18,628 nt of DNA. Source: Pseudomonadota bacterium. GTDB taxonomy: Bacteria; Pseudomonadota; Alphaproteobacteria; Micavibrionales; Micavibrionaceae. Below the pieces are notes generated by a model. The model was given only the letters and a program-made list of their open reading frames with translations. It was not told the origin of the DNA and did not search any database. Positions 1 to 7,056 of this stretch are shown here, piece by piece (positions within the stretch are counted from its first letter, which is position 1; every line of letters starts with the position of its first letter). Both the position numbers and the translations under genes were made by a program. The DNA is taken from NCBI GenBank assembly GCA_016198545.1, contig JACQIJ010000045.1:1-18628 (forward strand), read 5' to 3'.

Positions 1-822
1 CCCACCCCAGCCCTCCCCCCCGTGGGGGGAGGGCTGGGAGAGGGGGCGGGAGATATAAATATCTTCGGCGTACTCTCCAACACCATTATCCGCGACGGCG
101 GCATAACGGGCGTTACGGTTCGTCTTGGAAAAGAATTCGCGGGCATTGAAATCCTGCCCGGTCACCGCATCCGTGCCGGCGCGCTAGCGCTTGATGCGAA
201 CGTAGCAAAAGCGGCGGCAGAGGCAGGCATATCCGGCCTCGAATTTTTCAGCGGCATCCCCGGAACCATCGGCGGCGCGTTGCGGATGAACGCGGGCTGT
301 TACGGTTCTGAAACGAAAGACGCGCTGGTCGAGGCGGAGGCGATTGACCGCAACGGAAAACTTCACATGCTGTTCCCAAAACAGATGGGTATGGCCTATC
401 GCCATACCACGATACCCGCCGACACCATCTTCACTGCCGCCATCTTCCAGGGTGCGTCCGGCGACCCGGAAAAAATCGCTGCGCACATGAAAGAGATTAA
501 AGAGAAGCGCGAATCAACCCAGCCGATCCGGGAGAAAACCGGTGGCTCGACTTTTGCGAATCCTTCCGCTGAAGAAATCGAAAAAGCGGGGCTGCTGGCG
601 GGCACGAAAGTCTGGCAGATCATAGACAAGGCTGGCTGCCGCGGCCTGCGCCTCGGCGGGGCAGTCATGAGCGAAAAGCACTGCAATTTCATGATAAATG
701 CGGGAACGGCCACCGCCGCCGACCTTGAAAATCTGGGGGAAGAGGTTCGCCGCCGCGTTTACGAGGACTGCGGCATTACGCTAAGATGGGAAATCAAACG
801 GGTTGGGGAAAAGAAAGATTAA
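1..822 (+). CDS. murB: UDP-N-acetylmuramate dehydrogenase MurB, 5' end outside the window
   Basis: Cytoplasmic flavoenzyme that reduces the enolpyruvyl group of UDP-GlcNAc-enolpyruvate to give UDP-MurNAc, a committed step of peptidoglycan synthesis. The frame is open from base 1, so this is the C-terminal 273 residues of a longer protein. Visible family signatures (window residue numbers): SNTIIRDGG at 26-34 (FAD-binding region), an FSGIPGTIGGALRMNAG stretch in the centre, YRHTTIP, GGSTFANP at 181-188 holding the catalytic serine, SEKHCNFMIN near 224-233 and the C-terminal RWEIKRVGE. Residues 1-17 (PTPALPPVGGGLGEGAG) are encoded by a GC-rich palindrome and look foreign to the family. A GTG at base 22 lies inside that palindrome and is an unlikely real start. 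First gene of the block murB-ddlB-ftsQ-ftsA-ftsZ. The identity is secure; the state of the missing N-terminus is unknown. Confidence 0.93.
   Translation, partial: PTPALPPVGGGLGEGAGDINIFGVLSNTIIRDGGITGVTVRLGKEFAGIEILPGHRIRAGALALDANVAKAAAEAGISGLEFFSGIPGTIGGALRMNAGCYGSETKDALVEAEAIDRNGKLHMLFPKQMGMAYRHTTIPADTIFTAAIFQGASGDPEKIAAHMKEIKEKRESTQPIREKTGGSTFANPSAEEIEKAGLLAGTKVWQIIDKAGCRGLRLGGAVMSEKHCNFMINAGTATAADLENLGEEVRRRVYEDCGITLRWEIKRVGEKKD
6..38. repeat. GC-rich perfect palindrome inside murB
   Basis: A 15-base arm at 6-20 pairs perfectly with 24-38 around a three-base loop (CGT). The sequence is almost pure C on one side and G on the other, unlike the rest of the gene. It is followed by a G-rich tail to about base 50, and the murB reading frame passes through it without a stop. 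It resembles the short palindromic elements scattered in alphaproteobacterial genomes; membership of a family cannot be shown from one copy. Confidence 0.8.
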
Positions 823-894
823 CCACCAAGGCACCAAGACACGGAGAAGAAAAATGTAAAAAACTTGGTGTCTTGGTGTCTTGGTGGTTTTTTT
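821..894. repeat. Inverted repeat of the CCACCAAGG type, terminator-like, between murB and ddlB
   Basis: A 22-base arm (821-842) pairs with 868-889 with a single mismatch (a G-U wobble in RNA) around a 25-base loop, and the 3' arm runs into a T-tract (about 888-894). The left arm overlaps the murB stop codon. The arms are built of repeated CACCAAG units, related to the CACGAAG units that flank the acetyltransferase gene at 10759-11361. The + strand transcript would form a long hairpin followed by U residues, so it may attenuate murB readthrough into ddlB. Confidence 0.75.
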
Positions 895-910
895 AAAGAG
901 GAAATAACAA

Positions 911-1888
911 ATGAGCAAAAAAGTGGCATTACTTATCGGCGGCTGGTCGGCGGAGCGGCAGGTTTCGCTCGAAAAGGGCAAGAAGGTTGAAAAAGCCCTG
1001 CGCGAGGCCGGATATGACCTGACCGTCATCGACGTCAAAAAAGATATTGCCGCGCTGATGGCCGCGCTGACGCCGAAACCCGATGTCGCGTTCAACAACC
1101 TGCACGGTCGCGGCGGGGAAGACGGCGAGATTCAAAGCGTGCTGGAAATCCTTGAAATTCCCTACACCCATTCAGGCGTGCTGGCCTCCGCCATCGGCAT
1201 GGACAAGCCTGTCGCCAAGAAAATGGCCGCCGCCGCCGGCGTGCCCGTGCCCGAAGGCATCCTCGCGACAAAGGAACAGGTGCTCGCGGGCGCTGTCATG
1301 AAGCCGCCCTACGTCGTCAAGCCTCCGAACGAAGGATCCAGCGTCGGCGTTCGTATCGTTCTGGACAAGGACAATCATCCGCCGTTGGATGCCGATGTGT
1401 GGGTTTACGGTGATGAAGTACTGGTGGAGCGTTATATTCCGGGGCGGGAGCTGACCGTAGCCGTGCTCGATGGCAAGGCGCAGGGCGTGACGGAAATAAT
1501 ATCGAAAACCGGGTTTTTCGATTACGAGGCCAAGTACCACGATACGCGTACGGAATATGTGCTGCCCGCGAAAATTCCCGAAGATATCTATAAAACCGCT
1601 CTGGATTATGCTGAACGCGTGTATAATGGGGTCGGGTGCGCGGGTCTTGCGCGCTGCGACTTCCGTTATGATGACAGCAAGGGCGCTTCCGGGCTGTACT
1701 TCCTTGAAATCAATACCCAGCCGGGGCTGACGCCGGAATCTATCGGCCCCTCGCAGGTCATCCGCAACGGCATGTCGTTCGTCGAACTCTGCAGACATCT
1801 GGTCGAGACAGCAAAATGCCACGGGCTGGAACAACAAAAGGAAAAATCAGGAAACGCTACGCCGTTGGAGAGCAAAAAGCGCGCCTAG
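911..1888 (+). CDS. ddlB: D-alanine--D-alanine ligase
   Basis: ATP-grasp ligase that joins two D-alanines to make the dipeptide end of the peptidoglycan precursor, acting in the cytoplasm. At 325 residues it is slightly longer than typical Ddl (about 300-310). Motifs: GGWSAERQVSL at 10-20 with the conserved Glu15, HGRGGEDG at 65-72, VVKPPNEGSSVGV at 135-147 with the ATP-contacting Lys137, VER with Glu173, Asp250, and EINTQPG at 266-272 giving metal ligands Glu266 and Asn268. The start is supported by an AGAGGAAA Shine-Dalgarno about 6 bases upstream. Its last 73 bases overlap the start of ftsQ in another frame; the lysine-rich C-terminal tail after about residue 300 belongs to that overlap and is probably not part of the fold. 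The murB-ddlB-ftsQ order is the standard alphaproteobacterial one. Confidence 0.96.
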   Translation: MSKKVALLIGGWSAERQVSLEKGKKVEKALREAGYDLTVIDVKKDIAALMAALTPKPDVAFNNLHGRGGEDGEIQSVLEILEIPYTHSGVLASAIGMDKPVAKKMAAAAGVPVPEGILATKEQVLAGAVMKPPYVVKPPNEGSSVGVRIVLDKDNHPPLDADVWVYGDEVLVERYIPGRELTVAVLDGKAQGVTEIISKTGFFDYEAKYHDTRTEYVLPAKIPEDIYKTALDYAERVYNGVGCAGLARCDFRYDDSKGASGLYFLEINTQPGLTPESIGPSQVIRNGMSFVELCRHLVETAKCHGLEQQKEKSGNATPLESKKRA

Positions 1889-2673
1889 GTCGCTTTCTCC
1901 GCCGCTCCGGGATTATTGCGGGCGGCACGGCGCTCGTTTTATGGGGCGGCGCATGGATTGTCTTGTCCGGCGCTGTGCCGCGGCTGTCGCACGGGGCGTA
2001 TAAATCCTTTTATACGGCGGCTGCGGATCGCGGCTTCGTCATCAACAATCTGCTCGTCGAGGGGCGGGAAAACACCGATCCCGACGTTTTGCGCGCGCTG
2101 CTGAATGTCGATCGCGGCGATCCCATCTTCGCCTTCGATCCTGCGGAGGCGAAGGATCTGATAGAGCGCATTTCGTGGGTGCGCGAGGCTCATGTCGAAC
2201 GCCGTCTGCCCGATACGGTCTATATCGGTCTCGTCGAACGCGTGCCGATGGCGCTGTGGCAGAACAAGGGCAAGGTACGGCTGGTAGATTCCGAAGGCAT
2301 CACGCTCGCCGACAGCCGTCTGGAAAAATTTTCGGACCTGATTATCCTCGTCGGCGAAAGCGCTCCGCGCTTCGCGCCGGAACTCATCCGGCTGCTGAGC
2401 GCCGAACCTTCGCTGAAGCCGCGGGCGGAGGCGGCCTCATGGATCGGCGAGCGCCGCTGGGACATCAAGATGAAAAACGGGATTACCGCGAAGATGCCCG
2501 AAGGCGATCTGGGGCTTGCGTTGCGGCGCCTGGCGAAGGCGCAGGAAGATGACGGGCTTCTGGACAAGGACATCGAGTCGGTGGATCTGCGCGAGGAAAA
2601 CCGTATCACTATCCGCACGAGGCCGGGCGCGGTTATGGAGTATAAGGCAGCCATAAAGGGTGATAGTATCTAG
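1816..2673 (+). CDS. ftsQ: Cell division protein FtsQ
   Basis: Bitopic inner-membrane divisome protein that links the cytoplasmic ring to the periplasmic FtsB/FtsL complex. Length 285 residues. Layout: basic cytoplasmic tail (1-30), one transmembrane helix at about 31-54, a POTRA domain beginning with FVINNLLVEGRENT at about 74 and running to about 143 (including the typical ISWVREAHVERRLPDTVYIGLVER), then the FtsQ beta domain. The ATG at 1816 lies 73 bases inside ddlB. It is the first ATG in frame, and starting there keeps the full basic tail. No strong Shine-Dalgarno is visible (a GAGA lies 7 bases upstream), so translation may depend on coupling to ddlB. A later start would have to fall within the tail and cannot be excluded. 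Confidence 0.93.
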   Translation: MPRAGTTKGKIRKRYAVGEQKARLGRFLRRSGIIAGGTALVLWGGAWIVLSGAVPRLSHGAYKSFYTAAADRGFVINNLLVEGRENTDPDVLRALLNVDRGDPIFAFDPAEAKDLIERISWVREAHVERRLPDTVYIGLVERVPMALWQNKGKVRLVDSEGITLADSRLEKFSDLIILVGESAPRFAPELIRLLSAEPSLKPRAEAASWIGERRWDIKMKNGITAKMPEGDLGLALRRLAKAQEDDGLLDKDIESVDLREENRITIRTRPGAVMEYKAAIKGDSI

Positions 2674-2736
2674 CGGTTTGCGGCTCGCAGGTTTGAATGG
2701 AGAACCGCAAAAAACGAACAGAAAACGGCGGATAAT

Positions 2737-4008
2737 ATGAAACACAAGCCAAAACCGAAAGGATCTATCATCGCTGCGCTGGATATAGGTTCCAGCAAGA
2801 TCGCGTGCTTTATCGCGCGCATCATCGATGACAACGGCGGGTTTGAGGTTGTCGGCGTCGGACATCAGGCTTCCGCTGGCGTGAAAAACGGCACGGTTGC
2901 GGATCTGGGCGCGGCAGAAGCCGCCATTCGCGCCACCGTGCACGCGGCTGAAAACATGGCCGGGCCGGTCATCGGCGGCTATCCTCTGCGCGATGTCATC
3001 GTCAATGTTCCCGGCATTCATGCGAAATCCCACTGCTTCGATGTCGATGTGCAGGTTTCGGGGCACGAGGTTACGGATAATGATGTGCGCCGCGCTCTGG
3101 CGAAGGCGCAGACGCAGGCGCTGCAGGGCCCGGAGCAGGAGCTTGTGCACACGGTTCCCACCGGATACGCCATAGACGGCCACAACAGCATCCGCGATCC
3201 GCGCGGAATGTACGGGCAAAATCTGGGCGTGGACATTCATCTTGTCACCGGCGATTCCGTTGCGTTGCGTAATTTCGCGACCTGCATCGAGCGCAGCCAT
3301 CTGGATATTTCCGCGCTGTGCCTGTCTTCCTATGCGTCCGGGCTTTCCGCGCTGGTCGAGGATGAAATGGATCTGGGGTGCACGGTCATCGATCTGGGCG
3401 GCGGCGTAACGTCTCTGGCCGTTTTTTCCGGCGGGGCCATGATATTTTCCGATGCCGTGCCTCTTGGCGGCCAGCATGTCAGCAGCGATATTGCCCGCGG
3501 CCTGACGACAAGCCTTGTCGATGCCGAGCGCATCAAGACCCTGTACGGCAGCGCCATCGCTGCGGGGTCGGACGAAAACGATATGATCGATGTGCCGCAA
3601 CTGGGCGAAGACCGGCACAGGCAGTCCGGCCACGTACCCCGTTCGCTTCTGATCGGCATCATTCAGCCCCGTCTGGAGGAAATACTCGAACTTTGCCGCG
3701 CGCGCCTGCAGGACAGCGGTATCGGCGCGGCCGCGGGCCGCCGCGTCGTCCTGACCGGCGGGGCCAGCCAGCTTCCCGGCGTGCGCGATCTGGCGCAGCT
3801 GATACTGGACAAGCAGGTGCGTCAGGGCCGTCCTATACGCATCGGAAGTCTTGCGGATTCCGTCAGCGGTCCGGCCTTTGCGACGACGGCAGGCCTGCTG
3901 ATCTATGTATCCGAACGATCCGATGAAACGCCGGCTGAAATCATGGCGCAGGCCGCCCCCGGCACCATCTTCGAGAAGGTCAAATATTGGCTGCAGGAAA
4001 ATTGGTAA
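2737..4008 (+). CDS. ftsA: Cell division protein FtsA
   Basis: Actin-family ATPase that tethers FtsZ filaments to the membrane and recruits later divisome proteins. Length 423 residues, normal for the family. Phosphate-binding DIGSSKIA is at 16-23, followed by the SHS2/1C domain with HTVPTGYAIDG, and VIDLGGGVTSLAVFSGG in the second actin lobe. RRVVLTGGASQLPGV is the adenosine motif. The C-terminal GTIFEKVKYWLQENW is the amphipathic membrane-targeting helix. It starts 63 bases after ftsQ behind GGCGGATAAT, a modest ribosome site. The region after it is long and regulatory, so ftsZ probably has additional promoters of its own. Confidence 0.97.
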   Translation: MKHKPKPKGSIIAALDIGSSKIACFIARIIDDNGGFEVVGVGHQASAGVKNGTVADLGAAEAAIRATVHAAENMAGPVIGGYPLRDVIVNVPGIHAKSHCFDVDVQVSGHEVTDNDVRRALAKAQTQALQGPEQELVHTVPTGYAIDGHNSIRDPRGMYGQNLGVDIHLVTGDSVALRNFATCIERSHLDISALCLSSYASGLSALVEDEMDLGCTVIDLGGGVTSLAVFSGGAMIFSDAVPLGGQHVSSDIARGLTTSLVDAERIKTLYGSAIAAGSDENDMIDVPQLGEDRHRQSGHVPRSLLIGIIQPRLEEILELCRARLQDSGIGAAAGRRVVLTGGASQLPGVRDLAQLILDKQVRQGRPIRIGSLADSVSGPAFATTAGLLIYVSERSDETPAEIMAQAAPGTIFEKVKYWLQENW

Positions 4009-4064
4009 TTCAATATCCTCATATCTATCTTCCGTTCTATCCCCATTCCATTGATTTGATTCCC

Positions 4065-4089
4065 CGTGGAAAACATGGACTTATCCACA
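4065..4089. promoter_or_regulatory. Two DnaA-box-like sites upstream of ftsZ
   Basis: TTATCCACA at 4081-4089 (+) matches the strict DnaA box TTATNCACA at all positions. TTTTCCACG on the minus strand at 4065-4073 matches the relaxed TTWTNCACA at 8 of 9. They point in opposite directions with 7 bases between. DnaA is known to activate ftsZ transcription in Caulobacter, so regulatory binding here is plausible. One perfect 9-mer alone could be chance. Confidence 0.5.
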
Positions 4090-4154
4090 GAAAACTGCAA
4101 GAGACCCCTTCACGAATCATATGTCTTTTGCAACACTTTTAAAGTCTGAATCGG

Positions 4155-4193
4155 ATGAATCACTTAGTTCTCGTCTCTGAGAAAATGATTCAT
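4155..4193. repeat. Nested inverted repeat with a GANTC in each outer arm
   Basis: Outer arms ATGAATCA (4155-4162) and TGATTCAT (4186-4193) are perfect complements, and each contains a GANTC. Inside them TTCTC (4168-4172) and GAGAA (4179-4183) form a second stem with loop GTCTCT. The arrangement is compatible with a dimeric operator whose methylation state is read, or with an RNA hairpin in the ftsZ leader. Confidence 0.5.
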
Positions 4194-4349
4194 TCACGGA
4201 TGGCGTAAAAAGCGGCTGTTTTCAGGTCAGAAACCTCTTTTGTGCTGGGCGCGGCTCTTTTTCGTTTTTACGAACTGAAATAGAATCAAATCAACGATAA
4301 GAAAACGCAAAGCAGGGATGTCACACGTCTTACCACGGAGGTTTTTCTC

Positions 4350-6134
4350 ATGATCAACATAAGAATGCAGCATAAAGAGGTACAGAAATTGACACCCAAA
4401 ATCACGGTTGTCGGCGTCGGCGGCGCTGGCGGCAATGCAGTTAACAACATGATCAGCTCGGGCCTGCAAGGGGTCGAATTTGTTGTCTGCAATACGGATG
4501 CCCAGGCGCTTGAAGGCAGTCTGTGCGAAACGAAAATTCAACTGGGCGTAACCGTTACGGGTGGTCTCGGCGCGGGCGCAAAGCCTGAAGTCGGGCGCTC
4601 TGCGGCCGAGGAATCGCTGGATGACGTTGTCCGGCATCTTGAGGGCGCGAATATGGTGTTCATAACCGCCGGCATGGGCGGCGGCACGGGTACGGGCGCT
4701 GCGCCGGTTATCGCGCGCGCCTGCCGGGAAAAGGGGATACTGACCGTCGGCGTGGTGACGAAGCCCTTCCATTTTGAAGGCACGACCCGCATGAAAATGG
4801 CCGAGCACGGAATCAGCGAGATGCAGGACTACGTCGATACTCTTATCGTTATCCCGAACCAGAATTTGTTTCGCGTGGCGAATGAAAAGACGACATTCGC
4901 CGAGGCGTTTAAAATGGCCGACAGCGTTTTGCAATCCGGCGTGCGCGGCGTAACCGACCTGATGGTCATGCCCGGTCTTATCAACCTTGATTTCGCCGAT
5001 ATACGCTCCGCCATGCTCGAAATGGGCAAGGCGATGATGGGCACGGGCGAAGCGAGCGGCGAGCGGCGCGCTGTCGAGGCTGCGGAGAAGGCTATCAATA
5101 ACCCGCTTCTTGACGATGTAACGATGAAAGGCGCCCGCGGCGTCATCATCAATGTCACGGGCGGCTACGACATGACGTTGTTCGAGGTGGATGAGGCCTG
5201 TAATCGTATCCGCGACGAAGTGGATCCGAATGCGAATATCATCTTCGGATCTACTTTCGAGGAAGGCATGGAAGGCATCATGCGCGTATCGGTCGTCGCA
5301 ACCGGCATTGATGTGGCTGAAGAAAAAAGCCGTAAGGGCGTTCCCGGCCTGTCCTTGAATACGATCATGCAGCAGCAGGAAGGGCGCAAGCTTGACCGTG
5401 CCCGTCCGCATACGGAGCAGGCTGTTATACAGCAGCAGACGGCAGCTCCCGCGGCGGCAGCGCCACCGCCGCAGATACCGATGGGGATCCGCCCGGCGGT
5501 TTCTGTTCCGGTTCCGGCTACGGCCGCGGCTGCTGTCGCGCGCCGTATGGACGATCCCGAAAAGGATATGTTCGATCAGCAGGAATTTACGCAGGAAGCG
5601 CAATATATTTCCCAGCCGCAGCAGCAACAGGCGGCGGCTCTGCGCGGCGCTGTTTACAACGATGCATTCATTCCGCCGAAACCGGCGGAAGTGGATCGCA
5701 GCCAGATGCCTTCCACGGCGGGGTATGGCGTCGGCGGGTACGGTCCTGCCGCGGGCGTACCGCTGGCAGCGCGCCGCCCGGTCGAGGATCCTGTGCAGAC
5801 GACGACATCGCCCGGTCTAAATTTGCGCCCCCCTGTTCCCGGTTCTGGATCGGCGGCGCAGCAGCGCAAGCGCACGCCGTCTCTGTTCGAGCGCATTACC
5901 GGTCCTCTGCGCCATTACGGGCACGAGGAAGCCGATCAGGGTGATGCGCAGCAACAAGGATCTGCCGGCGGCAGCGCTGGCGGCGGCTCCTCATCCGGCG
6001 GTTTTCACGCCCGGATGCAGGCGCAGCAGCAGCGCCCGCTGCAACAGGGCAGCCTGAACATTGATCCGCCGAAGACGGATAACCCGGACGGCGAACTGGA
6101 TATACCCGCTTTCCTCCGTCGCCAGGCAAACTGA
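4350..6134 (+). CDS. ftsZ: Cell division protein FtsZ
   Basis: Tubulin-like GTPase that polymerises at midcell as the Z-ring. Length 594 residues, long because of its linker. GTP-binding GVGGAGGNAVNNM lies at about 22-34, NTDAQAL at 48-54, the signature GGGTGTGAAP at 110-119 and the catalytic T7 loop NLDFADIR at about 212-219. The globular core ends near residue 340. A disordered linker of about 240 residues rich in Gln, Ala, Pro and Gly follows, then the conserved C-terminal peptide LDIPAFLRRQAN, which binds FtsA and other partners. The start at 4350 has a GGAGG ribosome site at good spacing. FtsA directly upstream is its membrane anchor. A strong terminator follows 35 bases after the stop, so this gene ends the division block. 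Confidence 0.98.
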   Translation: MINIRMQHKEVQKLTPKITVVGVGGAGGNAVNNMISSGLQGVEFVVCNTDAQALEGSLCETKIQLGVTVTGGLGAGAKPEVGRSAAEESLDDVVRHLEGANMVFITAGMGGGTGTGAAPVIARACREKGILTVGVVTKPFHFEGTTRMKMAEHGISEMQDYVDTLIVIPNQNLFRVANEKTTFAEAFKMADSVLQSGVRGVTDLMVMPGLINLDFADIRSAMLEMGKAMMGTGEASGERRAVEAAEKAINNPLLDDVTMKGARGVIINVTGGYDMTLFEVDEACNRIRDEVDPNANIIFGSTFEEGMEGIMRVSVVATGIDVAEEKSRKGVPGLSLNTIMQQQEGRKLDRARPHTEQAVIQQQTAAPAAAAPPPQIPMGIRPAVSVPVPATAAAAVARRMDDPEKDMFDQQEFTQEAQYISQPQQQQAAALRGAVYNDAFIPPKPAEVDRSQMPSTAGYGVGGYGPAAGVPLAARRPVEDPVQTTTSPGLNLRPPVPGSGSAAQQRKRTPSLFERITGPLRHYGHEEADQGDAQQQGSAGGSAGGGSSSGGFHARMQAQQQRPLQQGSLNIDPPKTDNPDGELDIPAFLRRQAN

Positions 6135-6169
6135 CTGACACGGTTTGCCTGACGGCCGATCTCCTCCTT

Positions 6170-6196
6170 AGCCCCCCTGAACGGGGGGCTTTTTTT
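6170..6196 (+). terminator. Rho-independent terminator of ftsZ
   Basis: Perfect 8-base stem AGCCCCCC / GGGGGGCT (6170-6177 and 6183-6190) with loop TGAAC, running directly into a T-tract. There is no T-tract on the other strand, so it acts in the + direction. From here to 6327 I see nothing else convincing. Confidence 0.93.
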
Positions 6197-6327
6197 CGGT
6201 AAAAGCGGCGAAGAAATCAAGATTTTCAGGGCAGCGAAGTCGTGTTCGATGGGAGTGAAATCCGGCGAATCGCGGATTGTTTTGAAAAACTTATTCGCGG
6301 AGAATCTTCGCGGGGGAAGGATGCCGC

Positions 6328-6963
6328 TTACATTGCCGGCACTGATGCGGCTGCGGCAGGCCGAGGAGGCGCAACGGAAGGGGCCGGAGCAGGCTGCGTC
6401 GAGCGTTTGTCGAGTTCGTTCTGAAATTCTTGCCAGAGGTCTGACTTTTCGTTCATCTCCGCATACGGCGTAATCATTCCGATGATGCTGTTCCGGAGTT
6501 TTTCATCACAGGCCATGCTGTTGACCATCAGGCCCATCTTTGCCATGTCTGTCATAGGTGATTTTGAAGCGGACAATTCATTTATCTTCTTGTGAAAGTC
6601 GGGATATTCCTCGCGCATCGTATCTTCGAACGCGGGGAAATGCGCATATATTTCCCTGACGTTTTTCTCGATTTCGTGGAATTTTGGATCTTTGAGAGTT
6701 TCACTGACAATTTTGGGATCGTATTTGTGAAGCTCCCTGCCGTAGTTCTGCATCTTCTTGCTCGTATCTATATCTTTCCCTTTTTCATCTTTCATTGTGT
6801 CGGGAGCTAATATCTGAGTAAACGCCAGCCCACTTTCAGCATCAACCAGCCCCTTTTCGCGGCCGAAAGCCTGATCAAGCGCCCGCAGCCCCTTGCCGGG
6901 CCAGGTGAATATCCCGCATGCATCATCGAAGTGGCTGCGCATCTTGTCGGCATCAAAAGCCAT
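6328..6963 (-). CDS. Unrecognised 211-residue cytoplasmic protein between ftsZ and lpxC
   Basis: I do not recognise the family. The protein is highly charged, rich in Lys, Asp, Glu and Met, with no signal peptide or membrane segment. It appears mainly helical up to about residue 185 and ends in a Pro/Ala-rich tail (about 190-211). Segments such as KYDPKIVSETLKDPKFHEIE and HFPAFEDTMREEYPDF look like soluble helical repeats. A GAAGGGG about 11 bases before the ATG may be the ribosome site. It lies on the opposite strand inside the division/envelope block, converging on ftsZ. A strong terminator sits only 58 bases upstream of its start, so its promoter must lie within that short stretch, which is filled by repeats of AACGATATTAACA. 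This points to a separately and tightly regulated gene. Confidence 0.75.
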   Translation of the reverse strand: MAFDADKMRSHFDDACGIFTWPGKGLRALDQAFGREKGLVDAESGLAFTQILAPDTMKDEKGKDIDTSKKMQNYGRELHKYDPKIVSETLKDPKFHEIEKNVREIYAHFPAFEDTMREEYPDFHKKINELSASKSPMTDMAKMGLMVNSMACDEKLRNSIIGMITPYAEMNEKSDLWQEFQNELDKRSTQPAPAPSVAPPRPAAAASVPAM

Positions 6964-6980
6964 GTAAGGATTACCCCTTC

Positions 6981-7020
6981 AACGATATTAACAGCAACGA
7001 TATTAACATTATGTTAATAT
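6981..7020. promoter_or_regulatory. Iterated operator-like repeats before the 6328-6963 gene
   Basis: AACGATATTAACA occurs twice in direct orientation (6981-6993 and 6996-7008), 15 bases apart. The second copy runs into an inverted copy, so that ATATTAACAT (7000-7009) and ATGTTAATAT (7011-7020) form a perfect inverted repeat around one central base. The array fills the gap between the terminator and the gene's ribosome site and so overlaps where its promoter must be. A dedicated DNA-binding regulator or autoregulation is inferred. Confidence 0.65.
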
Positions 7021-7056
7021 AAAAACGCCCCGCCCATCAAAAGGCGGGGCGTTTTT
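7021..7056. terminator. Bidirectional Rho-independent terminator
   Basis: A perfect 14-base stem: AAAAACGCCCCGCC (7021-7034) pairs with GGCGGGGCGTTTTT (7043-7056) around an 8-base loop. The A-tract and T-tract make it functional on both strands. No recognised gene ends into it on the + strand, while a minus-strand transcript would have to start in 7057-7316. Confidence 0.9.

Larger units (their letters stand above)
4009..4349 (+). promoter_or_regulatory. ftsA-ftsZ intergenic control region rich in GANTC sites
   Basis: This 341-base stretch has no convincing ORF. It contains six GANTC pentamers at 4058-4062, 4114-4118, 4148-4152, 4157-4161, 4187-4191 and 4283-4287, five of them within 134 bases. 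In random sequence about one per 256 bases is expected. GANTC is the CcrM methylation target in Alphaproteobacteria and a determinant of GcrA-dependent promoters, and ftsZ is a known member of that cell-cycle circuit in Caulobacter. Control of ftsZ by CcrM/GcrA here is inferred. I saw no TTAA-N7-TTAA CtrA site. The ftsZ ribosome site GGAGG lies 8 bases before its ATG. Confidence 0.65.

Noticed and set aside
22..822. GTG at base 22 as the murB start
   Set aside because: It lies in the loop of the palindrome, has no ribosome site, and would remove the MurB N-terminal region; the frame is open to base 1.
2437..3633. 398-residue minus-strand frame across ftsQ and ftsA
   Set aside because: Antisense shadow spanning two real genes, with no recognisable domain.
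4139..4155. CtrA site before ftsZ
   Set aside because: Only one TTAA half-site is present; the second half of TTAA-N7-TTAA is absent.
4227..5627. 466-residue minus-strand frame across ftsZ
   Set aside because: Shadow of ftsZ: Arg/His-rich low-complexity composition, no family signature, and covers the well-supported + strand gene.
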